From JANMGV01 sp037440405 (GTDB taxonomy: Bacteria > Planctomycetota > Planctomycetia > Pirellulales > Pirellulaceae): a stretch of DNA of 64,000 nucleotides. The notes beneath the pieces are model-generated. The model searched no databases and was not told the origin of the DNA. It saw nothing but the letters and a program-made list of their open reading frames with translations. Of the stretch, positions 27,810 to 36,760 are shown piece by piece; position 1 is the stretch's first letter, and the number at the start of each line of letters is the position of its first letter. Position numbers and translations under genes: made by a program. Location: NCBI GenBank assembly GCA_037440405.1, contig JBBIUE010000009.1, forward strand, positions 19,683 to 83,682, in the 5' to 3' direction.

Positions 27810-28600
27810 CCTGGATCGATACGCACGCCCACCTGACCGATGAGAAGCTTCGGAACGATCTGGACGAAATCCTATGTCGCAGTCGCGACCGTGGCGTTCG
27901 CAGCGTCATCACGGTGGCAACAAATGTTACGAACAGTATTGCCGCCATCGAACTGGCTTCGCGTTACCCAGGAGTTTTCCCCAGCGTCGGCATTCACCCG
28001 AACGAAGCGCAATACGCTGAACGAGAGGACTGGTCCAGCATCGAATCTCTTGCAAAGCTTAGGGAAGTGGTCGCGATTGGAGAAACGGGTTTGGATAAGT
28101 ACTGGGACGACTGTCCATGGGATATCCAGGTCGACTATTTCCATCGGCACATCGCTCTTGGGCGCAGCCTCGACCTGCCTCTCATCATTCACATGCGTGA
28201 TTGCGCGTTGGACATGCTGGACGAGCTGAAGCGAGCTTCTCAAGCTGGTTCCTTTCGCGGAGTGATGCACTCCTTCACGGCGGACGAAGCAACGGCCAGC
28301 ACTTGTTTAGATATCGGCTTGTACATCAGCTTCGCAGGAATGCTGACCTATAAGAAATCGAATGCGCTTCGAAGCGTCGCGCGAATGATACCCTTGGATC
28401 GAATCCTGGTCGAAACGGATTCCCCGTATCTTTCGCCTGAACCGGTGCGAGGCAGAGGCCCGAACGAACCCGCCAATGTGGCTTACACAGCAGAATTCCT
28501 CGCCAACTTGCTCGGAGTATCTCAAGTTGAATTTAGCCAAGTCACGACCGAGAATGCCCTCCGATTGTTCAATCGCATCGATCCCAACAAGGTATTGTGA
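27806..28600 (+). CDS. tatD: TatD-family metal-dependent deoxyribonuclease
   Basis: 264 aa TIM-barrel metallohydrolase. Metal ligands are visible in WIDTHAHL, GETGLDKYW, IIHMRDC, GVMHSFTA and the final VETDSPYLSPEPVRG. TatD proteins are 3'-5' exonucleases acting in DNA repair or D-amino-acyl release in different organisms. The ATG overlaps the cdsA stop as ATGA, so the two genes are translationally coupled. A longer frame beginning at 27752 lies inside cdsA and was rejected. Confidence 0.92.
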   Translation: MTWIDTHAHLTDEKLRNDLDEILCRSRDRGVRSVITVATNVTNSIAAIELASRYPGVFPSVGIHPNEAQYAEREDWSSIESLAKLREVVAIGETGLDKYWDDCPWDIQVDYFHRHIALGRSLDLPLIIHMRDCALDMLDELKRASQAGSFRGVMHSFTADEATASTCLDIGLYISFAGMLTYKKSNALRSVARMIPLDRILVETDSPYLSPEPVRGRGPNEPANVAYTAEFLANLLGVSQVEFSQVTTENALRLFNRIDPNKVL

Positions 28601-28992
28601 AGTTTCGATAAAGTCCGTTGCGGCGAATCGCAACGAGTTGAATGCTCGAAACGGTTTCGCGGTACGTACATTTCAGTTAAAATCAAACCGAATCTTAATG
28701 GCTACGGCGAGCGGTGGATCAAGATAGACCGAACATCGTCTGACCCGGAATCGTGGGACCAGAGTCTCGATCCTCACATCCGTATGGAATGGATTCATTT
28801 CAGTGCTCTGAACGCTGTTGGTCTGAGATGACTCATGCATTGGTTGAGAAATTATTCGCGTGTCCCAAACGATGTTCTCCTGTTGAACCGGGAAAGAGCG
28901 TCGTAAGGGCTAACGTTCACGGAGCGAAAGGCGATCAGCATAACCTCACAAACGGGACGAAATTCGAAAAGTGTCTGAAAAGGGGAATCACG
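28601..28992. other. Intergenic region upstream of the secreted nuclease-like gene
   Basis: 392 bases. A short hairpin, GTTGCG/CGCAAC (28617-28622 and 28629-28634), follows the tatD stop but has no T-run. I see no gene or RNA in the rest. The open frame that spans part of it is an in-frame extension of the downstream gene, whose signal peptide starts at 28993. Confidence 0.35.
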
Positions 28993-29499
28993 ATGAAACA
29001 ATTTGCCATGTTCTTGATGTTGAGCTGGTTGTCTGCAGTTTGCGTTGCGCAATCGTCAAAAAAAGGTGAAGAGGAAAAGGTCTTCTCCGGAAAGGTCAAG
29101 AAGGTAATCGATGGTGATACCATTCTTGTTCTCGACGGTGATATAGAGCAAGAAGTGCAGTTGGAGGGAATCGATGCGCCTGAGACGAAGCAACCCTACG
29201 GAAAGGAATCGACCAAGGCTTTGGAAAAGATGATCAACGGCAAGGAGGTGACGGTGAAGTGGAAGTCCATGGACAACTACGACAGGATTCTCGGGCACAT
29301 CTATTACGATGAGAAATTCATCAACTTGGAGATGCTGCGAATGGGTGCCGCATGGCACTACAAGCAGTACAACAAGAGTGAAGAGTTCGCCGAGGCCGAA
29401 GAGAAAGCAAAAGAAGTAAAATTGGGCTTATGGGAAGAGTCCTCCCCCACCCCACCTTGGGAGTTTCGCCGAAATAATCGGACCAAGGACAAAGAATAG
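28993..29499 (+). CDS. Secreted staphylococcal-nuclease-like (SNase) domain protein
   Basis: 168 aa with a signal peptide (MKQFAMFLMLSWLSAVCVAQ). The SNase fold is evident from KVKKVIDGDTILVLDGD, LEGIDAPETKQPYGKES, DNYDRILGHIYYDEKFIN and the final GLWEESSPTPPWEFRR. By alignment with staphylococcal nuclease the calcium-ligand Asp and the catalytic Glu in DAPE are present and the Arg in YDRILG is kept, but the other catalytic Arg, expected before L-x-G-I-D, is replaced by Gln (VQLEGID). It may be less active or act differently. AGGGGA before the ATG at 28993 supports this start. Confidence 0.88.
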   Translation: MKQFAMFLMLSWLSAVCVAQSSKKGEEEKVFSGKVKKVIDGDTILVLDGDIEQEVQLEGIDAPETKQPYGKESTKALEKMINGKEVTVKWKSMDNYDRILGHIYYDEKFINLEMLRMGAAWHYKQYNKSEEFAEAEEKAKEVKLGLWEESSPTPPWEFRRNNRTKDKE

Positions 29500-29547
29500 T
29501 CCCAATTCGTCAGGGAAGACGAGCTGCGGGGTGACTTTCTGTTTGTC

Positions 29548-30102
29548 ATGACCGCAATTTCATCGGCTGAAAACGCATCGGCAATTGGGCCGAGCATCGA
29601 TTGGACCGCTGCCATCGAGGCGAATACGCCTTGGTTGCGTACGGTGTTGCAATCGAGGCTGAACGATGTCCATGCCACTGAGGATTTGCTTCAGGAAATC
29701 GCGGTTGCAGTTCTTCAACAGGCGAGCAAGCCGATCGAAGCGTCCAAGATCGCCCCTTGGCTGTACAAGATCGCTCTCCGCAAGGTGATCAACTACCGTC
29801 GCTCCCTGGGGCGGCGAAGGAAGTTGATGCGGCGCTTCGCGGAGAACGGGTTGAACTCGGAGGTTGGTGACGCTGCGGAGTGGCTAATGCGTTCGGAACA
29901 AGCAGGAATGGTTTCTAAGGCGTTGCGGCAGCTTGATGAAGCGGATCGGCAACTCTTGCTTCTGAAATACTCCGAGAATTGGGGGTATCGCGAGCTCGCG
30001 GAAAAACTTGGTGTCAGTGTGAAGACGATCGAATATCGACTGTTTCGCGCTCGAGAGGCGATGAGGCAGCAGTTCGAAATGTCTTCCGGGGAGATCCGAT
30101 GA
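29548..30102 (+). CDS. ECF-type RNA polymerase sigma factor
   Basis: 184 aa with sigma regions 2 and 4. Region 2 is HATEDLLQEIAVAVLQQA with WLYKIALRKVINYRR; region 4 is the helix-turn-helix YRELAEKLGVSVKTIEYRLFRARE. This is a planctomycete-type ECF sigma factor. Its gene overlaps the anti-sigma-like gene by ATGA, and a PDZ-domain exported protein follows, so the set probably forms one envelope-linked regulatory unit. Its regulon is not visible. Confidence 0.93.
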   Translation: MTAISSAENASAIGPSIDWTAAIEANTPWLRTVLQSRLNDVHATEDLLQEIAVAVLQQASKPIEASKIAPWLYKIALRKVINYRRSLGRRRKLMRRFAENGLNSEVGDAAEWLMRSEQAGMVSKALRQLDEADRQLLLLKYSENWGYRELAEKLGVSVKTIEYRLFRAREAMRQQFEMSSGEIR

Positions 30103-30833
30103 ACAAACTTCAACAGCTCGATCGCTTTCAATTACAGCGACTGATCGACGGAGAATTAGATGAAGAAAGTCGCATACACTTTCTTCGCGATTGCGATGAA
30201 GACGTAGCCCATTGGCGCACGGTCGCTCTAGCCTTTGTCGAAGACCAATTGCTTCGGACGACGATTCGCAATGAGAAAGCAATGATGTCAACGGTCACTG
30301 TTCCCGTTTCTGATTGTGAGCAAGGACGATCGGGTTTGCGATCGTCTGTCGAAAGAGCGGAAGCGCGTCTTGGGGGTTGGAAGAATTTCCTCGCCATCGC
30401 TGCTTCTATTTCGTTACTTCTCGTAGGTTACTGGATCGGTGGCCGTATTAGCTCGAACCAACGTATCAGTTCGGACCGCGATGTAGGTTCAAACCGTGAA
30501 GTTGCTTCGGTCCAACCGTCAGCGCATGCTGAGCCAGTTCGGTCCTTGGAGGAGACTGCTGGGCAGGAATGGAAGCGAGCGGGCACGTTGCAGTTTGTCG
30601 GCATTCCACAACGTGAAGGTTCACCGGCGGAAATTCCGGTTTTTGATTATCCGCAAATTGAAAGTCGCTTGCTCGGTCACTCCGTAGAGGATTTAAAACA
30701 AATCGAAAGCAATCTTCGTCGGTACGGACTGACTCTCGACTATCAAATTGAGATGCTGGAAGGTCAGTTGCCCGATGGGCGGCGGGTGGTGGTTCCCGTC
30801 AAGAATGTCGGCTTGCGGACCTATGGTCAGTAG
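30099..30833 (+). CDS. Putative membrane-anchored anti-sigma factor
   Basis: 244 aa. A cytoplasmic N-terminal helical region (LDRFQLQRLIDGELDEESR, HFLRDCDEDVAHWRTVALAF) precedes one transmembrane helix (NFLAIAASISLLLVGYWIGG, about residues 97-116) and an outer domain of ~125 residues. No zinc-binding HxxxCxxC motif is present. Position and layout argue for an anti-sigma factor of the preceding ECF sigma; ATG overlaps its stop (ATGA). The 29979 open frame upstream is inside the sigma gene and was rejected. Family assignment is by context more than sequence. Confidence 0.75.
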   Translation: MNKLQQLDRFQLQRLIDGELDEESRIHFLRDCDEDVAHWRTVALAFVEDQLLRTTIRNEKAMMSTVTVPVSDCEQGRSGLRSSVERAEARLGGWKNFLAIAASISLLLVGYWIGGRISSNQRISSDRDVGSNREVASVQPSAHAEPVRSLEETAGQEWKRAGTLQFVGIPQREGSPAEIPVFDYPQIESRLLGHSVEDLKQIESNLRRYGLTLDYQIEMLEGQLPDGRRVVVPVKNVGLRTYGQ

Positions 30834-31031
30834 GGGTTGGACAGATTGGATTATGCGCGCGGGCAACGAGGCTCATTCGCATTGAAGGTTCGATCGGACA
30901 ATGAGCGCGGGAGGCGAGAGCCAAGTTCCTTGTCGAGGACGCGATTGACCAGCATGGTCTGAACGTAGGTGCGTGCGATATTGCAGATTTTGGGTTGGAT
31001 GGTTTTGGGATTTTTAATGATGGAGGTTGGG

Positions 31032-32180
31032 ATGATGATGAAGTTTCATGAACGATTCTTTCGGCTTACCTGCGGAGCGTTGATGTTTGTGCCGTCCGTG
31101 CCGGTATTGGTTCGGGCCGATGACGAATCCAAGAAGTCGGAGCAGGTTACGACGGTCGTGACTGTAGTTTCCGATGACTCCGATAAGCCGGGGGAAAAGA
31201 ATGTCAAGCGAATGGTTCTGCAGGCAGTCGATGAGGGAATGGCGGGGATCATCGATCGTGTACGGCAGCAATTGGACGAAGCCAAAGTAGATGCCAAAAC
31301 TCGCGAGAAAGTGATGGAGACGTTGAAGAAATCCCTCACGGAACGGAAGGGTGGTCATCAAGGCCAAGTCACCGTCCAAGTTGAAGCTGACAGCAAGAGC
31401 GGTGAAACCAAAGTTGACGTTGCTGAAATCGAAGGCAAGGTCGTCATGGTTGACGAGAAAGGGAACAAGCGTGAATTCGAATTGAAACGAGGTGAGCCGT
31501 TGAAACTCACGCCGGATGGAAAATTCATGTTTCGTGAATTGGGCTCCGATATTCGCGAAGAGTTGCGGAAGCGATTCAAAGAGCAGGGTCTCGATGCCTC
31601 CATGGCCGACAAAATTGCAGAGTCGATGAACTGGGGTTCCATGTTCTCCGGTGAAAGACTAGGCCAATTCAACATGCTGATGGACCAACCAAAGTTTCGC
31701 TTGGGGGTATCGCTGACGTCCGAGGATGGCAAGCTCTTGGTGGCTGAGGTCGCCGAAGAATCTCCAGCAATGAAGGCTGGCGTTCGAGAAGGTGATGTCG
31801 TTGTCTCGGCCAATGGCAAAGAGATCAGTGACACGCAAGGGTTGATTGCCATGGTTCAAGAAGCCGGCGCGGCAGGCAAGGAAGTCGAACTGAAAGTGCA
31901 GCGTGGAGAGAGCAACATCACGTTTGAAATTGCCCCGCAAGAATCGGAATCTATCATTTCGGCGATTCCAGGTGACCTCCGCATGCGACTTCGGCAACTG
32001 CCTCAAGGAATGGGAGGCGGTCTCGTCATTCCGCAGATGGAAGGTGAAGTTCGCGGAATGATGGGTGGAGTGATGGCTGGCGGTGCTGTGAAAGAACTGA
32101 AGGAGCTTCGCGGCGAATTGGAAGCGCTGAAAACCGAGCTTTCCGAAATTAAGGAAATGCTGCGAGCACTGAAGAAGTAG
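31032..32180 (+). CDS. Exported PDZ-domain protein
   Basis: About 382 aa. Signal peptide (RFFRLTCGALMFVPSVPVLVRA), a charged helical region (about 30-200) with DEGMAGIIDRVRQQLDEAKV, then a PDZ domain at about 215-300 (LGVSLTSEDGKLLVAEVAEE, AGVREGDVVVSANGKEI), and a C-terminal coiled coil (VKELKELRGELEALKTEL). There are three consecutive in-frame ATGs (31032, 31035, 31038) after GGAGG at 31022-31026; the middle one has the best spacing. It follows the sigma/anti-sigma pair by ~200 bases and could sense or present a signal to it. No protease domain is present. Confidence 0.85.
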   Translation: MMMKFHERFFRLTCGALMFVPSVPVLVRADDESKKSEQVTTVVTVVSDDSDKPGEKNVKRMVLQAVDEGMAGIIDRVRQQLDEAKVDAKTREKVMETLKKSLTERKGGHQGQVTVQVEADSKSGETKVDVAEIEGKVVMVDEKGNKREFELKRGEPLKLTPDGKFMFRELGSDIREELRKRFKEQGLDASMADKIAESMNWGSMFSGERLGQFNMLMDQPKFRLGVSLTSEDGKLLVAEVAEESPAMKAGVREGDVVVSANGKEISDTQGLIAMVQEAGAAGKEVELKVQRGESNITFEIAPQESESIISAIPGDLRMRLRQLPQGMGGGLVIPQMEGEVRGMMGGVMAGGAVKELKELRGELEALKTELSEIKEMLRALKK

Positions 32181-32236
32181 CTGAACCAAAGAATCGATTT
32201 CCAAGAGGATCGTTTTTCGTCGTGGCGGATCGCCTT

Positions 32237-32270
32237 GCAAACCCCAGTCCGATTTTCGGCTGGGGTTTGC
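32237..32270 (+). terminator. Strong hairpin after the PDZ gene
   Basis: GCAAACCCCAG (32237-32247) pairs perfectly with CTGGGGTTTGC (32260-32270), and CCG/CGG inside extends the stem to about 14 pairs with one bulged T and a five-base loop. It lies 57 bases after the PDZ stop. The T-run after it is weak (TTCATG), so it may stall or stabilise the transcript as much as terminate it. Confidence 0.7.
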
Positions 32271-32847
32271 TTCATGATGCCATCCTTGCGACACATGAGA
32301 TGAATCCGCATTTCTCACAATCCGAAAATGAACGGAAGGATTCCTCAAGTTTTTCCTCACGTATTAGTCGGGTGAACTTTACGGACGGATTGGACCGGTG
32401 CCGGTCGGTGGGAAACACGGGTGACGGCTCGCGCCCTGGGAGCGAAATTAGCAAACCTACAGTCGTCTCCTTGGGTTGCTGAAGGAGAAGGAGGGGGACA
32501 CTGATCGCAGCGCAGAAGGACGCGTTGCGGTTACCCATGTCGTCAGATCGTTATCACCGACTCGATATCCGACTCACGACGACATGGTCGTTCACGATCG
32601 GAGGCGTTGTCATCCGTTAACCACCGGCTCAATGCAAATCTGGCGACCGATCATATGGCGAATATGCAAAGATTCCGTTCGCCAAAGTTGCTCGGGTTCG
32701 CCGAATTTCAGATGATTGCGGCCCTGTTTGTGAACGGTTGCTTTCTTCGTTGGTAACCGAAACCCGAATCGTTGACGCCCAGTCGGTGCAGGGTGCCTGG
32801 TCAATCACCTCAACCCAGTCGAATGGGAAGAGCGTGAAGACGAGCAG
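32271..32847. other. Gene-poor intergenic region downstream of the ECF/PDZ unit
   Basis: 577 bases with only short, mutually overlapping frames. It contains one copy of the 13-base GACGGCTCGCGCC sequence (32423-32435) in a GC-rich stretch (32390-32450) that can fold locally. A pair of tandem CCGGTGCCGGT-like symmetry elements sits just before it. I cannot assign a gene; it could hold a non-coding RNA or decayed sequence. Confidence 0.35.
32423..32435 (+). repeat. Intergenic 13-mer GACGGCTCGCGCC, copy 1
   Basis: Identical over 13 bases to 45102-45114 and to the reverse complement of 55687-55699. All three lie outside genes. This copy continues with CTGGG instead of completing the CGGC/GCCG hairpin arm that copies 2 and 3 keep. 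Confidence 0.6.
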
Positions 32848-33747
32848 TCATGTTGGCGGTACGTCGGTGGACTCTTCGACGTTTGGTTTGTGCGTCATAA
32901 CCCAAATCGTGGCCGCGACGATGAATGCCATGCCGAGGAAAGTAGAATTGGATGGAACTCGATTTTCGACGAACCATTTGTACATGACCGCAAAAGCGAC
33001 TTGGGAGAGCCCAACAACACTCACTCGAGCGGGAGGTCCAGCGGCAAAAGCCTTCGTCAAAAATAGTTGTCCGAGCACCGCGCAAATTCCAAGCGCGAAC
33101 AGTCGCCACGGACCACTTGGGTCCGGGCGGTACACGTGCGATCCGTGCGGAACCAACCACCAGCTCACGAATGCGAGCATCGCCGAAACGCAGGAGAAAT
33201 GCGTGACCACTGCTCGACTATCAACATGCTTAAGATTGTGCAATCCAATCAGAGCAACTGCACTGAAGACGGCCGCACCAGTAGCCATGGGAATCGCTAA
33301 CCGCGGAAGGTAGTTTGCTCGAGAATCGAGTGGCGTGGCATCGCCCGCAGCGCTGTAGACGATCACCATTCCTCCCACGCAAACCGCGATGGCCAACCAT
33401 GTTGAAGGCGTTGGCCAGACGCGCAAGAGAGGCCAACTCAAGACCGCGATCCAAACGGGATAAGTACTGGTCAAGGACAAAACGATGCTCGCTTCGTAGT
33501 GCGTTATCGCAAAGAACATGAAGAACATCGCAACGGTGCCAGCTAGGCTTCGCACCCACAGTTTTTCGGGACGGAACCAAACCAATCGTTTCCCCGCCAA
33601 CAGCACCATGGAACCGGATACGGCAGCCGAAATGAGACTGCGCACGAGTACGATCCAAAGGAAGTGATACTCATCACCTAGCGATTCAGTCAACAGTCCC
33701 ATCGCTGCGAAAAACAGGGAACCGATCAGCATCCACCAGTAAGCCAA
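32848..33747 (-). CDS. DMT-superfamily (EamA) transporter
   Basis: 299 aa integral membrane protein with about ten helices in two EamA repeats. Typical segments are MLIGSLFFAAMGLLTESLGD at the N-terminus, LVRSLISAAVSGSMVLLAGK, LAGTVAMFFMFFAITHYEAS and GICAVLGQLFLTKAFAAGPP in the second repeat. It exports or imports a metabolite that cannot be identified. It follows proB by 16 bases on the same strand, so it is probably co-transcribed with it. Confidence 0.9.
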   Translation of the reverse strand: MAYWWMLIGSLFFAAMGLLTESLGDEYHFLWIVLVRSLISAAVSGSMVLLAGKRLVWFRPEKLWVRSLAGTVAMFFMFFAITHYEASIVLSLTSTYPVWIAVLSWPLLRVWPTPSTWLAIAVCVGGMVIVYSAAGDATPLDSRANYLPRLAIPMATGAAVFSAVALIGLHNLKHVDSRAVVTHFSCVSAMLAFVSWWLVPHGSHVYRPDPSGPWRLFALGICAVLGQLFLTKAFAAGPPARVSVVGLSQVAFAVMYKWFVENRVPSNSTFLGMAFIVAATIWVMTHKPNVEESTDVPPT

Positions 33748-33763
33748 AATAGTGCTCGCGTTA

Positions 33764-34894
33764 TTAGGTCAAAGTTAAGTTGTCGCGGTGAATGACTTCT
33801 TCGTAGGGACGGTGTCCCAAGATCGAGGCAATGAATTCCGATCGTTTGCCCTGAATCTTGCGGATGTCCTGATCGTTGTAGTTCGACAACCCTCGGGCGA
33901 TTTCGCGACCGCTTTGGGATAGGACCGACACTGTTTCGCCGGGACTAAATTCTCCGCGCACTTCCAGGATGCCGATGGCGAGAAGGCTCTTACCTTTGGA
34001 TTGAATCGCATCCACGGCGCCCTGATCGATGACCAACGTACCGACACATCGCGTCGAGCTACCAATCCACCGCTTTCTCGAAGCTCGCCGTTCCGGAACC
34101 GGGAGGAATAACGTTCCCAATGCTTCGCCCGAATAAAGTCTTGGCAGGATGTTGGGCGTTCGTCCTCCCGCGATGATCACCGGCTGACCGTTTTTGGTGA
34201 TGGATCGAGCCGATTTCAGTTTGCTTGCCATCCCGCCCTTGCTGACACCGGTCTTACGATCGCGAACCAAGCTCTCGATGTTCTCGTCGATGACTGCGAC
34301 TTCGGCAAGGACCTGTGCTTCGGAATCGTTCGGGTCGCGATCATAGAGACCATGCACATCGCTGAGGATGACCAGAAGAGAATTGGTAAACAGTCCCGCG
34401 ACCATGGCTGCCAAGCGATCGTTGTCGCCGAAGGTTGTGCGAAGTTCATCGACGGCGACGGTGTCGTTCTCGTTGACGATAGGAATAGCTCCCAAATCGA
34501 GCAATGCGTGAAACGTGTTTCGAGTATTCAAGTAAGACAAACGATCGTGCAAGTCTCGGGCAGTCAGCAGCACTTGGGCTGCGTGCCTGTGATGCTGAGA
34601 AAAGGTTTGTTCGTACACTTGAATCAGATGCGCCTGTCCGATTGCCGCCACCGCCTGAAGTGTTGCAAGGTCAGCCGGGCGACCGGGCAGTCCAAGTCGC
34701 CCTACACCCGATGCGACCGCACCGCTGCTGACCAAGACGACTTGATTGCCGCGTTCCACTAGGTGAACAATCTGTTGCGCCAAATCGCCAATGAACTCTC
34801 GATCCAGGCGTCCTGTAGCATCACTGAGAACGCGAGAGCCGACCTTGACGATCCACACCCGAGATGCGTCGATGACTTTTCGGCGAGAATCCAT
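33764..34894 (-). CDS. proB: Glutamate 5-kinase
   Basis: 376 aa, normal length, first enzyme of proline synthesis. The kinase domain shows VWIVKVGSRVLSD, VVLVSSGAVASGVGRLGL, PIVNENDTVAVDELRTTFGDND and GVSKGGMASKLKSARSITKNG; a PUA domain occupies the C-terminal ~90 residues (IGSSTRCVGTLVIDQGAVDA). The ATG at 34894 fits the family N-terminus; a frame extends to 34999 but into the shared region with purF. proA is not adjacent. Confidence 0.95.
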   Translation of the reverse strand: MDSRRKVIDASRVWIVKVGSRVLSDATGRLDREFIGDLAQQIVHLVERGNQVVLVSSGAVASGVGRLGLPGRPADLATLQAVAAIGQAHLIQVYEQTFSQHHRHAAQVLLTARDLHDRLSYLNTRNTFHALLDLGAIPIVNENDTVAVDELRTTFGDNDRLAAMVAGLFTNSLLVILSDVHGLYDRDPNDSEAQVLAEVAVIDENIESLVRDRKTGVSKGGMASKLKSARSITKNGQPVIIAGGRTPNILPRLYSGEALGTLFLPVPERRASRKRWIGSSTRCVGTLVIDQGAVDAIQSKGKSLLAIGILEVRGEFSPGETVSVLSQSGREIARGLSNYNDQDIRKIQGKRSEFIASILGHRPYEEVIHRDNLTLT

Positions 34895-35050
34895 ATTCCG
34901 AATCTTGATCCTGTAGCAATGGAAAGCCGTCGAGCAGGACTGCCGCAGACTCCGCGACAAACGGCAATTCATCTCTTGACCGCAGTTGACGTTTTCCACT
35001 TAAGACTCATAGGTTACACTGAAAGTTCGAGGTTGTCTTTTCGAGTTTTG

Positions 35051-36679
35051 ATGGCAAAGGACCGCACGCCGAAAAACATGAGCGAACTTCATCACGAATG
35101 CGGTGTTGCGGCGATCTATCTCCTTCCGTCTGCCAAGCAGCATCGCCTTGCCATCGGAGGGGACCCTCCCACAATTTCACATCTTCTGCCCAGAATGTTG
35201 CAGGACATTCAAAATCGCGGGCAGCTTGCGGCTGGGATGACGACCTACCATCCCAACCGATCGCAGTTGTTGGATACGCGACGCGATATTGGCCCGGTCA
35301 GCGAAGTCTTTCGAATGGCGCATCGGGGCAAACATGAATCGCTCATGAAGCACTATGCTGGAAATGCCGCGATTGGTCATGTTCGATATGCGACTTGTGG
35401 TCAGGATGATCGTTCGTATGCTCAGCCCTTTGAGCGAAACCATATCCACAAGCACAAGTGGTTTAGTTTTTGCTTCAACGGCCAACTCGCGAATTACCAA
35501 CAGCTGAAGGAAAAATTGACGAAGGACGGAGAGCATCATCTGGCTCGCGATACGGACACCGAAATCATTATGCACGAACTGGGGCGAGAACTTTCGTTAG
35601 CTCCGGCGGACCGGTCGTTGATCGATGTCTTCCGGTCCGCCTCACAATCTTTTGATGGTGCTTATTCGCTGGCGCTGCTCAATGCCAAAGGAGAGATGTT
35701 GCTGGCCCGCGACCCGCTCGGCATCAAACCACTTTGTTATGCCCAAGATGGGCCGCTCTTCGCGGCAGCCAGTGAAAGCGTGGCTCTATTGAACTTGGAC
35801 TTTGACCGAAATTCCATACATTCCCTTCCGCCGGGACATGCTATTTTGGTCTCGCCTGAGGGTGTCGCTGTGGAGCGTATCGCGCCCGATTCCCATCCCG
35901 CACACTGCTTCTTTGAGTGGATTTATTTCGCAAACGTCGCCAGCACGCTCGACAACCGAAGCGTCTATCTTTCTCGAACGCGATTGGGCGAAGAACTGGC
36001 GAAACTGGAGCGTGCGAGTCCGCAATTTGAAATCGACGAGAACACGATCGTCGTGCCTGTTCCTGACACGAGCAAGGCGGCTGCCGACGCGATGGCTTAT
36101 AGCTTGAAAATTCCGAGTCGCGAAGGGCTTATTCGAAACCGGTACAGTGGCAGAACTTTCATCGAAGGAAATCGAGCTCGCCGCGAGAAGGCGTCCAGCA
36201 AGTACACACCGCTACGAGAAGTCCTCGAAGGAAAGCGAGTCATCTTGGTCGAGGACTCGATCGTTCGCTCGACGACGATGACGGTTTTACTGCATCGAAT
36301 TAAAGAATTGGGAGGTGCCAAAGAGGTTCATGTCCGCGTCGCTTGTCCTCCGATCATCTCTCCGTGTTTCTACGGAATCGATATGTCAACGATTTCCGAG
36401 TTGTTCGCGCCGAATTATCTGGATCATGGGATGCTGACGGACGAAGGACAACGGCGAATGGCAGCGGCGTTGGGATGCGATTCCCTTAGGTATCTTCCGC
36501 GTGACGCGATTGCGCGCGCTATCGACCTACCTGCGGACCACCTTTGTCGAGCTTGCATCACTTCTGAATATCCTACTCCTGCCGGTCAAAGGCTCTATCA
36601 GATCGCGCTGGAGAACTATCAGAAGGGAATGGTTGAGCCTCATCGCACCTTTGATACTGTTTCAACTATCGTATCGTGA
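35051..36679 (+). CDS. purF: Amidophosphoribosyltransferase
   Basis: About 542 aa enzyme of the first step of purine synthesis, divergent from proB. A short propeptide (MAKDRTPKNMSELHHE) precedes the nucleophile Cys17 (CGVAAIYLL), consistent with the self-processing class that carries a 4Fe-4S cluster; the late CRACITSEYPTP matches a cluster ligand motif. The PRPP loop is VILVEDSIVRSTTM, with Glu and Ser at positions where Asp and Gly are common. The glutaminase region has IGHVRYATCGQDD and FCFNGQLANYQQL. ATG 35078 (MSELHHEC) is an alternative start. A longer frame to 34763 lies antisense to proB and was rejected. Confidence 0.92.
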   Translation: MAKDRTPKNMSELHHECGVAAIYLLPSAKQHRLAIGGDPPTISHLLPRMLQDIQNRGQLAAGMTTYHPNRSQLLDTRRDIGPVSEVFRMAHRGKHESLMKHYAGNAAIGHVRYATCGQDDRSYAQPFERNHIHKHKWFSFCFNGQLANYQQLKEKLTKDGEHHLARDTDTEIIMHELGRELSLAPADRSLIDVFRSASQSFDGAYSLALLNAKGEMLLARDPLGIKPLCYAQDGPLFAAASESVALLNLDFDRNSIHSLPPGHAILVSPEGVAVERIAPDSHPAHCFFEWIYFANVASTLDNRSVYLSRTRLGEELAKLERASPQFEIDENTIVVPVPDTSKAAADAMAYSLKIPSREGLIRNRYSGRTFIEGNRARREKASSKYTPLREVLEGKRVILVEDSIVRSTTMTVLLHRIKELGGAKEVHVRVACPPIISPCFYGIDMSTISELFAPNYLDHGMLTDEGQRRMAAALGCDSLRYLPRDAIARAIDLPADHLCRACITSEYPTPAGQRLYQIALENYQKGMVEPHRTFDTVSTIVS

Positions 36680-36760
36680 ACAATTCAACTCGGAGTCTGA
36701 CGATCCTAGTCTCAATCCGATGAAACGTGCTCATTAGAAATAGCAACGGAAAGTCTTCTG

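Noticed and set aside
28617..28634. Hairpin after tatD as a terminator
   Set aside because: Only six pairs and no T-run.
32380..32470. Cobalamin-riboswitch-like string (GGTGCCGGT, GGGAAACACGGGTGACGG)
   Set aside because: The B12-box core and the order of helices do not match, and the flanking genes are not B12-related.
32738..33313. 191-aa plus-strand frame
   Set aside because: It is antisense to the DMT transporter, whose membrane-helix pattern is convincing.
34763..35050. 96-residue N-terminal extension of purF
   Set aside because: It runs antisense through proB, and PurF needs a short propeptide before its nucleophilic cysteine.
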